Positions 33,913 through 43,020 are shown, counted from the first letter of the stretch. The stretch is DNA of 64,000 bases from an uncultured Clostridia bacterium (GCA_934632155.1 CAKTXZ010000010.1:42318-106317), one strand, 5' to 3'. A program made the numbers and translations. Notes: generated by a model from the sequence alone, not told the origin.

Positions 33913-35124
33913 ATGAACAGCTTTCTGACCGAATGGAGCAAGGATTACGGCAGCATTCCCGTTGGCCCGCTGGGGGTTATCGCCATGCCCGGCTGCGAGG
34001 AAATGGGCGAAATGGTGAACGGCTGGCTGCGGAAGTGGAATTCGCTGCAGGAAAAGCAGGACGAAGAATTCTATACCATGCCGGGCATTAACCGCGACAC
34101 CTTCCTGATCAGAACCTATTGCCCCCGTTTCGGCACGGGCGAAAGCAAGGGCGTTATCAAGGAAAGCGTTCGCGGTTATGATATTTATATTCTTGTAGAT
34201 GTGTGCGCCTATAACGTACGCTATAAGATGTACGGTCAGGAAGTGCCCATGTCGCCGGACGACCATTTTCAGGATCTCAAGCGCGTCATCGCGGCCATCG
34301 GCGGCAAGGCCAAGCGCATCAGCGTCATCATGCCCATGCTCTACGAAAGCCGCCAGCACAAGCGCACCTCCCGCGAATCGCTGGACTGCGCGCTGGGGCT
34401 GCAGGAATTGCAGGCGATGGGCGTGGAGAACATCATCACCTTCGACGCGCACGATCCCCGCGTGCAAAACGCCGTGCCGCTGCTGGGCTTTGAAAACGTC
34501 ATGCCGCCCTATCAGATGCTCAAGGCGCTGTGCCGCAGCGAAAAGGCGCTGGCCATCGACAAGGAAAACATGATGGTCATTTCCCCGGACGAGGGCGCTA
34601 TGCAGCGCAATATCTTCTATTCCTCCGTGCTGGGGCTGGATCTGGGCATGTTCTATAAGCGCCGCGATTATACCACCATCGTCAACGGGCGCAACCCCAT
34701 CGTGGCGCATGAATATCTGGGCGCGTCGGTGGAGGGAAAGGACGTCATCGTCGTGGACGACATGATTTCCTCGGGCGACAGCATAATGGATCTGTGCAGG
34801 GAGCTGAAAAAGCGCAAGGCCAACCGCATTTTCGCCGTGGCGACCTTCGCCTTCTTCACCAACGGGCTGGAGGCCTTCAACCGCGCCTATGAGGAGGGCT
34901 ACCTTTACCGCGTGATCGCTACCAACCTGACCTACCGTACGCCGGAATTGAAGGCCGCGCCGTGGTTCATCGAGGCGAATATGAGCAAGTATATTTCCTA
35001 TATCATCGCAACGCTGAACCATGACCGTTCGCTGCATCACCTCTTGAACCCCTACGACAGAATTCAGAACCTGCTGGCGCGGTATAAGACGGAGCAGGCG
35101 GAGGCGGGCATCCGTCTGGTGTAA
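33913..35124 (+). CDS. prs: Ribose-phosphate pyrophosphokinase, long clostridial form
   Basis: An enzyme of 403 residues that makes PRPP from ribose-5-phosphate and ATP for nucleotide, His and Trp synthesis. The PRPP-binding loop VIVVDDMISSGDSIMDL and the FDAHDPRVQ strand are clear. The protein is about 85 residues longer than the usual 315, with a longer N-terminal lead-in (SFLTEWSKDYGSIPVGPLG) and internal inserts, as in a subset of clostridial enzymes. The ATG at 33913 follows AAGGAG. A coiled-coil membrane gene starts three bases after its stop. Confidence 0.93.
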   Translation: MNSFLTEWSKDYGSIPVGPLGVIAMPGCEEMGEMVNGWLRKWNSLQEKQDEEFYTMPGINRDTFLIRTYCPRFGTGESKGVIKESVRGYDIYILVDVCAYNVRYKMYGQEVPMSPDDHFQDLKRVIAAIGGKAKRISVIMPMLYESRQHKRTSRESLDCALGLQELQAMGVENIITFDAHDPRVQNAVPLLGFENVMPPYQMLKALCRSEKALAIDKENMMVISPDEGAMQRNIFYSSVLGLDLGMFYKRRDYTTIVNGRNPIVAHEYLGASVEGKDVIVVDDMISSGDSIMDLCRELKKRKANRIFAVATFAFFTNGLEAFNRAYEEGYLYRVIATNLTYRTPELKAAPWFIEANMSKYISYIIATLNHDRSLHHLLNPYDRIQNLLARYKTEQAEAGIRLV

Positions 35125-35127
35125 CCG

Positions 35128-35595
35128 ATGGACAAGCAGGAAACGGGCGGCGCTTTGCCGGACGCGCCGCAGAAGAAGGCCGTCGCGCAGTCCGCGAAGG
35201 CGTTTGTCTCCGGCATGCTCTCTCCGCTCAAGGGGAAGGATATGAGCCGGCTGGTCGAGGATTTTACCGCCGAAATGACGCTCGTGGCCGAGGGTCTGAG
35301 CGAGGATCAGCAACGCCTTCGCGAACAGACGGATTCGCTTTCCGCTGCGCAGACCCTGCAGGAGGAGGCGACGCGGCGCAGCCTTTCCGCGCAGGCGGAC
35401 AAAATTGCCGCGCAGGAAAAGGAAATTGCGCTGCTCAAAAGCCGGCTGGACAAAGCCGAGAAGGCGCTGAACGAAAAAAAGGCCAAGGGAAAACGGTTGG
35501 ACGGCCTGACGGGCGCGCTGCGGCAGGCGACATGGCTTGTCGGGCTGCTCGCCGGGGCATGGGTTGTGACCACGCTCATCCGCGCGTTGACGTGA
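35128..35595 (+). CDS. Small coiled-coil protein with C-terminal membrane anchor
   Basis: A protein of 155 residues: a flexible start, an Ala/Glu/Lys/Gln coiled coil at about 50-115 and one membrane segment at about 133-152. Three bases separate it from prs, so the two genes are cotranscribed. I do not recognise a family. The tail-anchor layout suggests an inner-membrane scaffold. The codon pattern matches its neighbours. Confidence 0.7.
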   Translation: MDKQETGGALPDAPQKKAVAQSAKAFVSGMLSPLKGKDMSRLVEDFTAEMTLVAEGLSEDQQRLREQTDSLSAAQTLQEEATRRSLSAQADKIAAQEKEIALLKSRLDKAEKALNEKKAKGKRLDGLTGALRQATWLVGLLAGAWVVTTLIRALT

Positions 35596-35669
35596 CCGGC
35601 TCACGCATGCGCCCTTCTTTCGCCCGCCGCGCTTGGGGAAAGCCGCTTGGAAAATAATTGAATAGATTG

Positions 35670-35716
35670 GCGCTCCGATCTGCAAAGCAGCCGCTTGCGG
35701 GTCGGGGCGCATTTTT
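35670..35716 (+). terminator. Terminator of the prs operon
   Basis: GCGCTCCGA pairs with TCGGGGCGC (one G-T pair), with an inner GCAA...TTGC stem, and is followed by ATTTTT. It lies 75 bases past the last stop. Confidence 0.8.
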
Positions 35717-35839
35717 GATGCAATGCGCTGAACGAACGGGGGAAAGCCGCGCCGGCGGGACGCAGGGAATGGGCATGCGGGAGGCGCGGGCGCGGCTTTT
35801 GCTCTGGCGTTTTCGAGCAAAGTATAAAATGGAAGAAAG

Positions 35840-36000
35840 CCCAGCAAATTCATGCATTGTCATGACACGGCAATGTTACATTTTATTTACATTTAAGGCG
35901 AATATGTTGATTTTTGTCTTAATTTAACATATACTAAAATAGAATTATTTCCAGCTGTTCCCAATTAAGCGAGCATAGCCAGACTATTCCGCTTTTGCGA
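35840..36000. promoter_or_regulatory. AT-rich region upstream of the T7SS locus
   Basis: The bases around 35865-35955 are strikingly AT-rich next to the GC-rich genes on both sides. They hold TTGATT, a 17-base spacer and TATACT (35907-35935), plus ATGTT.../...AACAT dyad sequence around the -35. The transcript would start near 35942 and have a leader of about 130 nt. AT-rich DNA at such a locus is a usual target of nucleoid proteins that silence transferred genes. Confidence 0.65.
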
Positions 36001-36069
36001 TGCGGGCGGCAGCTTGAACCACACAGGACGGCATGACGCCGGGCATGCCGGCAGAAGGAAGTGCAGCGG

Positions 36070-37182
36070 ATGACCACGCAGGAATATAACGTGCTCAATC
36101 AAATCGCTTATTCGGATTTCGGTTTCAACGGAACGGATACCAGCGGCACACTGCAGCAGATTTGCCAGCGCGCGGTGAAATCCGGAAAGGACGTGAACCC
36201 GGCGATCATCGCCGTGGCGCGGGGCGATTATCCGGGGCTGAGCGGCCTGACCTATGCCGGCGGGCAGAACAGCAACGACGCCTCCGGCTTCGTCGGCTAT
36301 GCCTTCCGCGACGGAGCGAAGACCATCTGCGCCTTTCGCGGGTCGGAGGAAGGCTTTGATTTATTTTTTTCGAAGCGGGATTGGGGCGATAACCTGCGCG
36401 CCGCAGTGACCGGAGCCTCCAGTCAATACCCGGAAGCCGTCGAATTTGCGCGACGCATGAGCGGCGATGGCCCCTTGGAGGTTACAGGCCATAGCAAGGG
36501 CGGGAATATCGCCATATATGTCGCCAGCCAGCTGGACAATTGTCAGGGTGGCAATGCATTTAACGGTACGGGTATCCCGGATGGATATCTTTCCGAGGCG
36601 GAAATTCAGCGGCTAAAGAAATCCGGCGTAATCAATTACGTGGCGGAGGCTGATTGGGTCGGCTCGATTGATAAGCATTATGAGAAGTGCGTTTTCGTCA
36701 AAAGCGAAAAGGGTAAGGGGTCTCACGCCTTGGACTCCATGATTTTTGTCGACGGCGAGCCGATCATCGGCTCGCAAAAATGGTACACAAAATGGTGGAA
36801 TTTCGGCACGGGGATCGCCTCGACATTATCCTACGCAGGGTATCAGACGCTCGTGTCCCTGATGGCGAAGAATGAAATCTTCGTCTCCCCCGATGAGATC
36901 ATGACGGCGATCGGGCGCTTCAAAGCGGCGCAGGATCGGCTTCGCGACGCGATCGAGAGACTGGAGCACGCGCGCATGAGGCTGGACGATATTTGGAGCG
37001 GCGTGGCGAAGATTGCGCTGGCTGCGGAATGGACGCGGCAGCGCCTGAACATAAACGAGGCGGATTACCGTATGAATGACGCTATTGAGGAGCTGCGTAC
37101 GGTTTACGCCATGTTCGTCAGTCAGGAAAAGAATATCGCCGCTTCGGCGAGCGCGCTGAACGTTGGCGAGTCGCCTTTCTGA
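36070..37182 (+). CDS. Lipase-like (DUF2974/Mbeg1) protein with C-terminal WXG100-like helical tail, putative T7SS effector
   Basis: The product has 370 residues. The first 230 form an alpha/beta hydrolase: KTICAFRGSEEGFDLFF, then VTGHSKGGNIAIYVAS with the GxSxG nucleophile elbow (GHSKG), and an acidic YVAEADWVG and HAL near the charge-relay positions. The last 110 residues are helical with RLDDIWSGVAKIALAAE, a WxG turn, and look like a WXG100 hairpin at the C-terminus. The domains are in the reverse order to LXG toxins. It is the first gene of the T7SS locus, 25 bases before a WXG100 gene, and has no signal peptide. It is probably an effector or lipase secreted by the system. The start is ATG 36070 after AAGGAAG. 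Confidence 0.82.
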   Translation: MTTQEYNVLNQIAYSDFGFNGTDTSGTLQQICQRAVKSGKDVNPAIIAVARGDYPGLSGLTYAGGQNSNDASGFVGYAFRDGAKTICAFRGSEEGFDLFFSKRDWGDNLRAAVTGASSQYPEAVEFARRMSGDGPLEVTGHSKGGNIAIYVASQLDNCQGGNAFNGTGIPDGYLSEAEIQRLKKSGVINYVAEADWVGSIDKHYEKCVFVKSEKGKGSHALDSMIFVDGEPIIGSQKWYTKWWNFGTGIASTLSYAGYQTLVSLMAKNEIFVSPDEIMTAIGRFKAAQDRLRDAIERLEHARMRLDDIWSGVAKIALAAEWTRQRLNINEADYRMNDAIEELRTVYAMFVSQEKNIAASASALNVGESPF

Positions 37183-37207
37183 TGATTGCCCGAAGGAGGC
37201 TTATGCA

Positions 37208-37501
37208 ATGGATGAAATGCTGCGTGTCAAGCTGGGCGCGCTGACGGAATGCGCGCGGGAAATGCAATCCGCGCTGGAGGAGTACGAGGCCGCGGTGAAC
37301 GAGGCGCAGTCCGCCGCGCAGGCGCTGGGGGACGAATGGAAGGGCGCGGCGCGCGACGCCTTTGTGGCCGAGCAGGCGCGCGCCTATCGGGCGCACGGCA
37401 TGCTGGAAAACGCGATTCGCCAAATGCTGCGCGGCGTAAAGGACGCCATCGTAAACTATCGCGAGACGGAGAATAAGGTGCGCAATGCAATTCAAGAATA
37501 G
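37208..37501 (+). CDS. WXG100 family protein (EsxA-like)
   Basis: A protein of 97 residues with two helices and a turn DEWKGAARDAF (W-x-G). Helix one begins LRVKLGALTECAREMQ and helix two has the usual F-x-x-x-x-x-A pattern. WXG100 proteins form helical hairpin dimers and are substrates and subunits of T7SS. A strong AAGGAGG site precedes the ATG at 37208. The next kinase starts inside its last codons. The gap to the lipase is 25 bases, so it may be the partner of that protein. Confidence 0.9.
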   Translation: MDEMLRVKLGALTECAREMQSALEEYEAAVNEAQSAAQALGDEWKGAARDAFVAEQARAYRAHGMLENAIRQMLRGVKDAIVNYRETENKVRNAIQE

Positions 37502-38615
37502 CGGGAACCGCAGCGGCGAGGCGACCTATTGCTACGCCTGCATGCGGGTTCTGAGAAGAAAAACGAAGGAATGCCCCAACTGCCACAGCCCCGTGCCCTA
37601 TGTGCCGACCAATCCGCAGCTTCTCACGCCGGGAACGCTGCTGGCCAGCCGGTACCTGATCGGTCGGCCGCTGGGCAGCGGCGGCTTTGGCGCGACCTAT
37701 ATCGCCTGCGACCTGCGGGATAATACGGTCTGCGCCGTGAAGGAATTCTTCCCCTCCGGTCTGTGCACGCGCAGCGCGTCGGGGGCGCGGGTCATTCCAT
37801 CGCCTGACGAGGAAGGCAGCTTTTCCAAGTATCTGGGCAGCTTTCTGGATGAATCGCGCCGCCTGCAGGGGCTTTCGGGCGCGGAGGGCGTTGTGCGCGT
37901 GACCGATTCCTTTCAGGAAAACGGCACGGCCTACTATGTCATGGAGTACCTTTCGGGCAAGACGCTCAAGGCGTATATGCATGATGAGCCCGTCGGCCTG
38001 TCGCCGCAGGAGGTGCTGGGGCTGATTGCGCAGGTGCTGCGCGGCCTTTCCGCCGTTCATGCGCACGGGCTGCTGCACCGCGACGTGAGCGCGGACAACA
38101 TCATCCGGCAGGAGGACGGTCGGCTGACGCTGATTGATTTCGGCTCGGCGCGCGAGACGCAGGTCGTGGCCAAAACGGTGTTTGTGAAGGGGCGCTATAC
38201 CGCGCCGGAGCAAAAGCTCGGCGACCGTCAGGGCCCGTATACCGACATTTACGCCGTGGGCGTGCTGCTGTTTTTGCTGCTGGTGGGCAGGCTTCCGGCG
38301 CAAAATGTCGGCACACTGGAAAGCATTAACGCCGCCAAGCGTGATCTGCCGCCCAAGGTCTGCGCGCTGGTAAACCGCGCAATGCAGCCCAACCCCGCCA
38401 AGCGCTACCAGACGGCGGCCGATATGCTGCGCGATGCGGAGGAATGCGCTGTGTCGCTGGCTGCGGGTCCGTCGCGAAGGCATTTTCATCCCGACCATTC
38501 CGCCCCAAAGCCGCAAAAGCGCCGCCTTTCCCGCGCTGCGCGAGCGGCGCTGCTTTCGGTGCTGGCGCTGCTGGCCGCGCTGATTTTTCTGGTGTTGCTG
38601 GCGCTGCTTCTCTAA
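37485..38615 (+). CDS. Transmembrane Ser/Thr protein kinase with zinc ribbon (kinase 1)
   Basis: The product has 376 residues. Residues 16-33 hold a CxxC...CxxC zinc ribbon. The kinase domain (about 55-310) has the Gly loop GSGGFGATY, the Lys in CAVKEFF (K86), HRDVSADN (about 198-205), an IDFG in place of DFG with the Asp conserved, and APEQ. One membrane segment is at about 350-376, so the domain faces the cytoplasm with almost nothing outside. The catalytic residues are all there. It is adjacent to kinase 2, a pseudokinase, PP2C and FHA proteins, so its likely substrates are T7SS FHA partners. The start overlaps the WXG100 gene. Confidence 0.9.
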   Translation: MQFKNSGNRSGEATYCYACMRVLRRKTKECPNCHSPVPYVPTNPQLLTPGTLLASRYLIGRPLGSGGFGATYIACDLRDNTVCAVKEFFPSGLCTRSASGARVIPSPDEEGSFSKYLGSFLDESRRLQGLSGAEGVVRVTDSFQENGTAYYVMEYLSGKTLKAYMHDEPVGLSPQEVLGLIAQVLRGLSAVHAHGLLHRDVSADNIIRQEDGRLTLIDFGSARETQVVAKTVFVKGRYTAPEQKLGDRQGPYTDIYAVGVLLFLLLVGRLPAQNVGTLESINAAKRDLPPKVCALVNRAMQPNPAKRYQTAADMLRDAEECAVSLAAGPSRRHFHPDHSAPKPQKRRLSRAARAALLSVLALLAALIFLVLLALLL

Positions 38616-38639
38616 TGATTCAAAGGAGCTGTTACCAAC

Positions 38640-40472
38640 TTGAAAAGCTGCTATTGCGCGTATTGTATGTCGCCCATGCCGGCGGATGCGGCGGTTTGTC
38701 CCCATTGCGGCAAGCCTGTGCTTTCCAGCGCCGTCGGCGCCGCCGACCTAAAGCCCGGCACGCTGCTCAGGCGGCGGTATGTCATCGGGCAGTGTCTGGG
38801 GCGCGGCGGCTTTGGCGCGGCGTATATCGCGCGGGATATTAAGCGCAATATGGTCGTTACCGTGAAGGAATACTTTCCCGGCTTCGCCTGCGCCGCCCGT
38901 TTGCCGGACGGAAGTGTGGCCATCAATCCCGGCGAGGAAAACGCCAGCCGCTTCAAAACCTATCGCCGCTATTTCCGCTTGGAGGGGAATAACCTCATCA
39001 GGCTGCGCGGCGTGCCGAATGTGCCGGTGCTGCTGGATCGCTTCGACGCGCTGGGCACGTCGTATCTGGTGCTCAATTACCTTAGCGGTATGTCGCTGCT
39101 GGACGTTATCAAGCGTCAGGGCAAAAAGCCCTTTTCGCCGGACGTCGCCAACGCCTACCTGCAGCAGGCGCTTTCTATCCTTTCGCAGGTGCACGCGCGC
39201 GGCGTGCTGCACCGCGACGTTAGCCTGGATAATATCTTCCTGTGCAACGACGGCAAGGTCTGCCTGATTGATTTCGGCTCCTCCTGCCGGACGGACGTAA
39301 CGCCGGAGGAATCCTTCGCCAAGGAGGCCTATACCGCGCCGGAGCAGCGCGCCAGCGGCCGTCAGGGCCCGTATACCGACCTTTACGCCGCGGGCGTTAC
39401 GCTGTTTTTCCTGCTCATGGGGCGTAAGCCCAGCGAGGGCGTGAACACCTGTCTGGAGGCGCTGCCCGCGCAGTTTTCCGCCTTTGCGCCCGTCTACCAA
39501 AGGGCGACCTTGCGCAGCCCCGAAAAGCGTTATCAATCCGCCGCGGAGATGCGCGCCGCGCTGGCGCAGGCGACGGGCTTCGCCGTGCCGCCCCCCGCGC
39601 CGACCGCCGCCCCGCGAAGGGGCGCGAGGGGCCTGCTTGCCGCGCTGCTGGCGCTGCTGACGGGACTGCTTGCGCTCGTCGCCGTATCGCTGATTCCCGC
39701 CGCGCCGAAGGCGCAGCCCGCGCTGCCGCAGGCAACGGCTGCGCCAACCAAGCGTCCCACCCCACCGTCGGCTGCCACGCCGACCGCTGTTCCGACTGCC
39801 ACGCCGACGATTGCGCCGACTGCCACGTCATGGTGGACAGAGATACCGTCTGCCATGTCGACCATCCATGCGAAGCCGAAGCCTACGATGTTGGCCACGC
39901 CCGCGCCGAGACCGACTGCAACGTCTACGCTGAGACCGACTGCAACGCCCGCGCCGAGATCGACGGCCACACCCACGTCCACGCCGACTTCCGTATTTAC
40001 GCTGGGGTCGACGACGCATGTTCATCAGTATAGCTTTAATCATGCCTATTCAAATTATTGGGGCGGACAACATTACATGGAATGCGACTGCGGCGATATA
40101 GTGCCGGAAGATCACACTTATCGGTGGACTTATGCGAACAACTGGGGCCATGGTGGGAAATGCACCGTCTGCGGCTATGAGGGGGCAGTGCCTAATAAAC
40201 ACACCGGCGGCACGGCGACGTGCACCGAAAAGGCTCAGTGCGCTGACTGCGGTTATCCGTATGGCGAACCGCTCGGGCACAAATGGAGCAATGCATGGAC
40301 AACAGACGAAAAAAATCATTGGAAAGAGTGCGCCCGCTGCGCCGAAAGGACGGATGAAGCCGCCCACCGCGGCGGCAGGGCAACCTATACGACAAAAGCA
40401 AGGTGCGCGATATGCGGTCAGGCGTACGGCAAGCTGCTGTCGGATTACAAGGTAATTGAAATGGGCCGGTAG
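38640..40472 (+). CDS. Transmembrane Ser/Thr protein kinase with Cys/His extracellular modules (kinase 2)
   Basis: The product has 610 residues. It has a zinc ribbon (CxxC at 6-9, CPHC at 20-23), a kinase domain with GRGGFGAAY, VTVKEYF (K76), HRDVSLDN (about 191), LIDFGSS and APEQ, and a membrane helix at about 331-354. Outside, a Pro/Thr linker and about two modules of HxGGTATCTxKAxCxxCGxxYG type follow; the second has lost a Cys (ATYT). The motifs suggest an active kinase whose outer part may sense or bind something. TTG at 38640, about eleven bases after AAAGGAG, is the start. It lies 24 bases after kinase 1. Confidence 0.88.
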   Translation: MKSCYCAYCMSPMPADAAVCPHCGKPVLSSAVGAADLKPGTLLRRRYVIGQCLGRGGFGAAYIARDIKRNMVVTVKEYFPGFACAARLPDGSVAINPGEENASRFKTYRRYFRLEGNNLIRLRGVPNVPVLLDRFDALGTSYLVLNYLSGMSLLDVIKRQGKKPFSPDVANAYLQQALSILSQVHARGVLHRDVSLDNIFLCNDGKVCLIDFGSSCRTDVTPEESFAKEAYTAPEQRASGRQGPYTDLYAAGVTLFFLLMGRKPSEGVNTCLEALPAQFSAFAPVYQRATLRSPEKRYQSAAEMRAALAQATGFAVPPPAPTAAPRRGARGLLAALLALLTGLLALVAVSLIPAAPKAQPALPQATAAPTKRPTPPSAATPTAVPTATPTIAPTATSWWTEIPSAMSTIHAKPKPTMLATPAPRPTATSTLRPTATPAPRSTATPTSTPTSVFTLGSTTHVHQYSFNHAYSNYWGGQHYMECDCGDIVPEDHTYRWTYANNWGHGGKCTVCGYEGAVPNKHTGGTATCTEKAQCADCGYPYGEPLGHKWSNAWTTDEKNHWKECARCAERTDEAAHRGGRATYTTKARCAICGQAYGKLLSDYKVIEMGR

Positions 40473-40524
40473 AACGTTCCCCGCGCCATTAACGCCGGGC
40501 ACGCCCGGAAGACGGAGGAAGAAC

Positions 40525-43017
40525 ATGGAAAGATGTCCGAATTGCATGCACGAATGGAACGGCGACGTATGCGCCTTTTGCGCGTATGAGCCGGATATGC
40601 GTCCGTCCGTGCCCCATGCGCTGCAGGCGGGCTGCCGCCTGCTGAACCGTTATGAGCTGGGCAACGCCCTGAGCGCCAGCCGCCAGTCCATCGCCTATGT
40701 CGCGTGGGATGCGCAGCGCGGCTGCGCCGTGATCGTGACGGAGTTTTTCCCCGCCGCGGTGGTGCAGCGGAAGCAGGACTGCGCCTTCCCCAAGCGCAAC
40801 GCCGCGCAGTTTCAGGCCGCGCTGGATATGTATCAGCGCAGCGCCGCCCCCGCGCCGCTGCCGCTGGTGCAGTCCTTCTTTGCCAATGGCACGGCGTATC
40901 GCGTTTATCAGCCGCAGGCCGCCGCGCCTATCGCCGATCAGGCCGAGGCGCTGCTGGACAGGCCGATTCTTTTCCGCAATGAAAAAAACGAGCCGCTGAT
41001 GACCATCAACGCCCTCCTCATTCCGCCTATGCCCGCGCGGCGGCGCTTCGCCCGCGTGGGGAAGAAGCGTCGTCTGGCTGCGGCGCTCGCGTTCGCGCTG
41101 CTGGTGTTTGGCGTTGGCGTGGCTTCCGCCGCGCTTACCGGCATGATTTCGCCGCTTCCCGCCCCCACGCCCGTTCCCGTCGTCGTGCTCAGAACCGCTA
41201 CGCCCTCTCCCGCGCCGACGGCCATGCCCACGATAGCGCCGACGGAAGCGCCGACGGCTACGCCCACGATAGAACCGACGGAAGCGCCGACTCCTGTCCC
41301 GACCGCTGCGCCGACCGCTGCGCCGACGGCTACGCCGACTCCTGTCCCGACCGCTGCGCCGACCGCTGCGCCGACGGCTGCGCCGACCGCTGCGCCGACG
41401 GCTACGCCGACTCCTGCGCCGACGACCGCTGCGCCGACGACGGCCACGCCGACTCCTGCGTCGACGGCCACGACGAGCGTTACGCCGACGGGCAACCCCA
41501 CGCCTTATCAGTTCTGGGCTGAGACCACATGTGCTGTCTACCTGAAAACTTCCCTCGAGCAGGAGATAAAGGATGAGCAGGAGATTTCTGCAAAGTCTTT
41601 GGTGCAGGTTTTGGAGAAGGATTTGGCGCAGGATCGTGGAATGTGGCGCGTGCGGGTGGTGAAAACCGAGACGGAAGGCTACATAATGAAAAGCAGTCTC
41701 AAGGAAATTACCGAAGAGGAAGCAAGATTGCATCCAGATATGGCTGGGGAGAGGGCCGACGGGAATACTCCCGAACCCACGCAAATTCCCGACGGCGCTG
41801 TGATCGACCTCTGGGCGAATATCAATATCAACAAAGGCTACGTAAATTTTCGCAAGGAAGCGTCTAAAAGGGGCGACTTGATTGATAGGTTAAATAGTGA
41901 TAGCAAAGTGTGGGTTTATACCGTGCGGACGGTCGAAGGCGAGCGCTGGTATAAGGTGCGCTATAATAACAAGGACGGATACATCGTCGAACAGTATGTG
42001 AAATTGATGTCTCCGGAAGAGAGCGACAAATATCAGAACAACCTTCCTTCGCCCAAGCCCACCCAGACGCTGAAGCCGGAAAATGGGAGTTGTGAGCATT
42101 CTTATAAGTATAATTATGAGAACGATCAGTATCATTACTTGAAGTGCAGCCAATGCGGCGATCGACAGCAGCACCAAGAGCACAACGGCACGGCGACGTG
42201 TACCCAAAAGGCTCAATGCACTAACTGTGGGAAGGAATACGGCGAACCGCTCGGGCACAACTGGAGCGATGCATGGGAAAAAGACTCAACAAATCACTGG
42301 AAAAAATGCACGCGCTGTGGCGAAAAGAAGGAGAAAGCCGCCCACATCGGCGGCACGGCGACGTGCACCGAACAGGCTGTGTGCGCTGTCTGTGGGGAGA
42401 AATACGGTAGCGTAGATACGGGCAACGGGCACGCTTGGAGCGATGAATGGGAAAAAGACGAAGAGCATCATTGGCATAAATGCACCCGCACTGGCTGTGT
42501 CGAAAAGACTGCTAAAGCATCTCATACCTTCGGTGCATGGGACGACGGCGAGCGTTCCTGCACGGTTTGCAACTATGTAGAGAAGTGCGAACATCACGGC
42601 GGCACAGCGACGTGCACCGAAAAGGCTACGTGCGATGTCTGCGGTCATTCGTACGGCAAACTGCGCGAGCATGACTTGGTGCAAGATCCGCGTGAGGAAC
42701 CAACCTGCACTAAATCCGGCAAAGAGGCAGGAGAGCATTGCAAAAAATGCGATTACAAGAAGGGCGGCGAGGAAATCCCCGCAACAGGACACAACTATGA
42801 GAATGGAAAGTGCAGTAACTGCAGTGCTACAGACCCTAATCAAAAGCCTACCGAACCATCTTCCCCCCCCGGCGATAATGGCGGTACCGGAGACACCTCG
42901 GCTGGCGGAGAAAACCCCTCTGGCTTAGAAGACTCAACAAATGATTCCGCTTCCTCCATTCTGGACAAGCGCTTGGCAGAGCTTGAAGAAATCATCCGCT
43001 CTTACAGGGAGGCATGA
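40525..43017 (+). CDS. Truncated pseudokinase with membrane segment, SH3b domains and Cys/His modules (possible EssB-like role)
   Basis: The product has 830 residues. It has a zinc ribbon (CPNC, CAFC) and a kinase N-lobe aligned to kinase 1: NRYELGNALSASRQSIAY replaces the Gly loop and VIVTEFFP has Thr72 where the catalytic Lys should be. The C-lobe, HRD and DFG are missing, so it cannot phosphorylate. A membrane helix is at about 183-204, a Pro/Thr/Ala linker at 210-325, then two SH3b domains and several Cys/His modules of TATCT type. A dead kinase fold plus one membrane helix is the layout of EssB/YukC, otherwise absent here. The start ATG at 40525 follows GGAGGAAG. Confidence 0.82.
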   Translation: MERCPNCMHEWNGDVCAFCAYEPDMRPSVPHALQAGCRLLNRYELGNALSASRQSIAYVAWDAQRGCAVIVTEFFPAAVVQRKQDCAFPKRNAAQFQAALDMYQRSAAPAPLPLVQSFFANGTAYRVYQPQAAAPIADQAEALLDRPILFRNEKNEPLMTINALLIPPMPARRRFARVGKKRRLAAALAFALLVFGVGVASAALTGMISPLPAPTPVPVVVLRTATPSPAPTAMPTIAPTEAPTATPTIEPTEAPTPVPTAAPTAAPTATPTPVPTAAPTAAPTAAPTAAPTATPTPAPTTAAPTTATPTPASTATTSVTPTGNPTPYQFWAETTCAVYLKTSLEQEIKDEQEISAKSLVQVLEKDLAQDRGMWRVRVVKTETEGYIMKSSLKEITEEEARLHPDMAGERADGNTPEPTQIPDGAVIDLWANININKGYVNFRKEASKRGDLIDRLNSDSKVWVYTVRTVEGERWYKVRYNNKDGYIVEQYVKLMSPEESDKYQNNLPSPKPTQTLKPENGSCEHSYKYNYENDQYHYLKCSQCGDRQQHQEHNGTATCTQKAQCTNCGKEYGEPLGHNWSDAWEKDSTNHWKKCTRCGEKKEKAAHIGGTATCTEQAVCAVCGEKYGSVDTGNGHAWSDEWEKDEEHHWHKCTRTGCVEKTAKASHTFGAWDDGERSCTVCNYVEKCEHHGGTATCTEKATCDVCGHSYGKLREHDLVQDPREEPTCTKSGKEAGEHCKKCDYKKGGEEIPATGHNYENGKCSNCSATDPNQKPTEPSSPPGDNGGTGDTSAGGENPSGLEDSTNDSASSILDKRLAELEEIIRSYREA
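41165..41500 (+). repeat. Pro/Thr/Ala codon repeat tract in the pseudokinase gene
   Basis: Short units such as GCGCCGACGGCTACGCC and GCGCCGACCGCT recur without a fixed spacer and encode APTATPTPAPTA-like sequence. This is a flexible extracellular linker prone to length change, not a CRISPR array. Confidence 0.85.
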
Positions 43018-43020
43018 AAT

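Noticed and set aside
41165..41500. Pro/Thr codon repeats as CRISPR or satellite DNA
   Set aside because: They are in frame inside a membrane protein gene and encode a linker.
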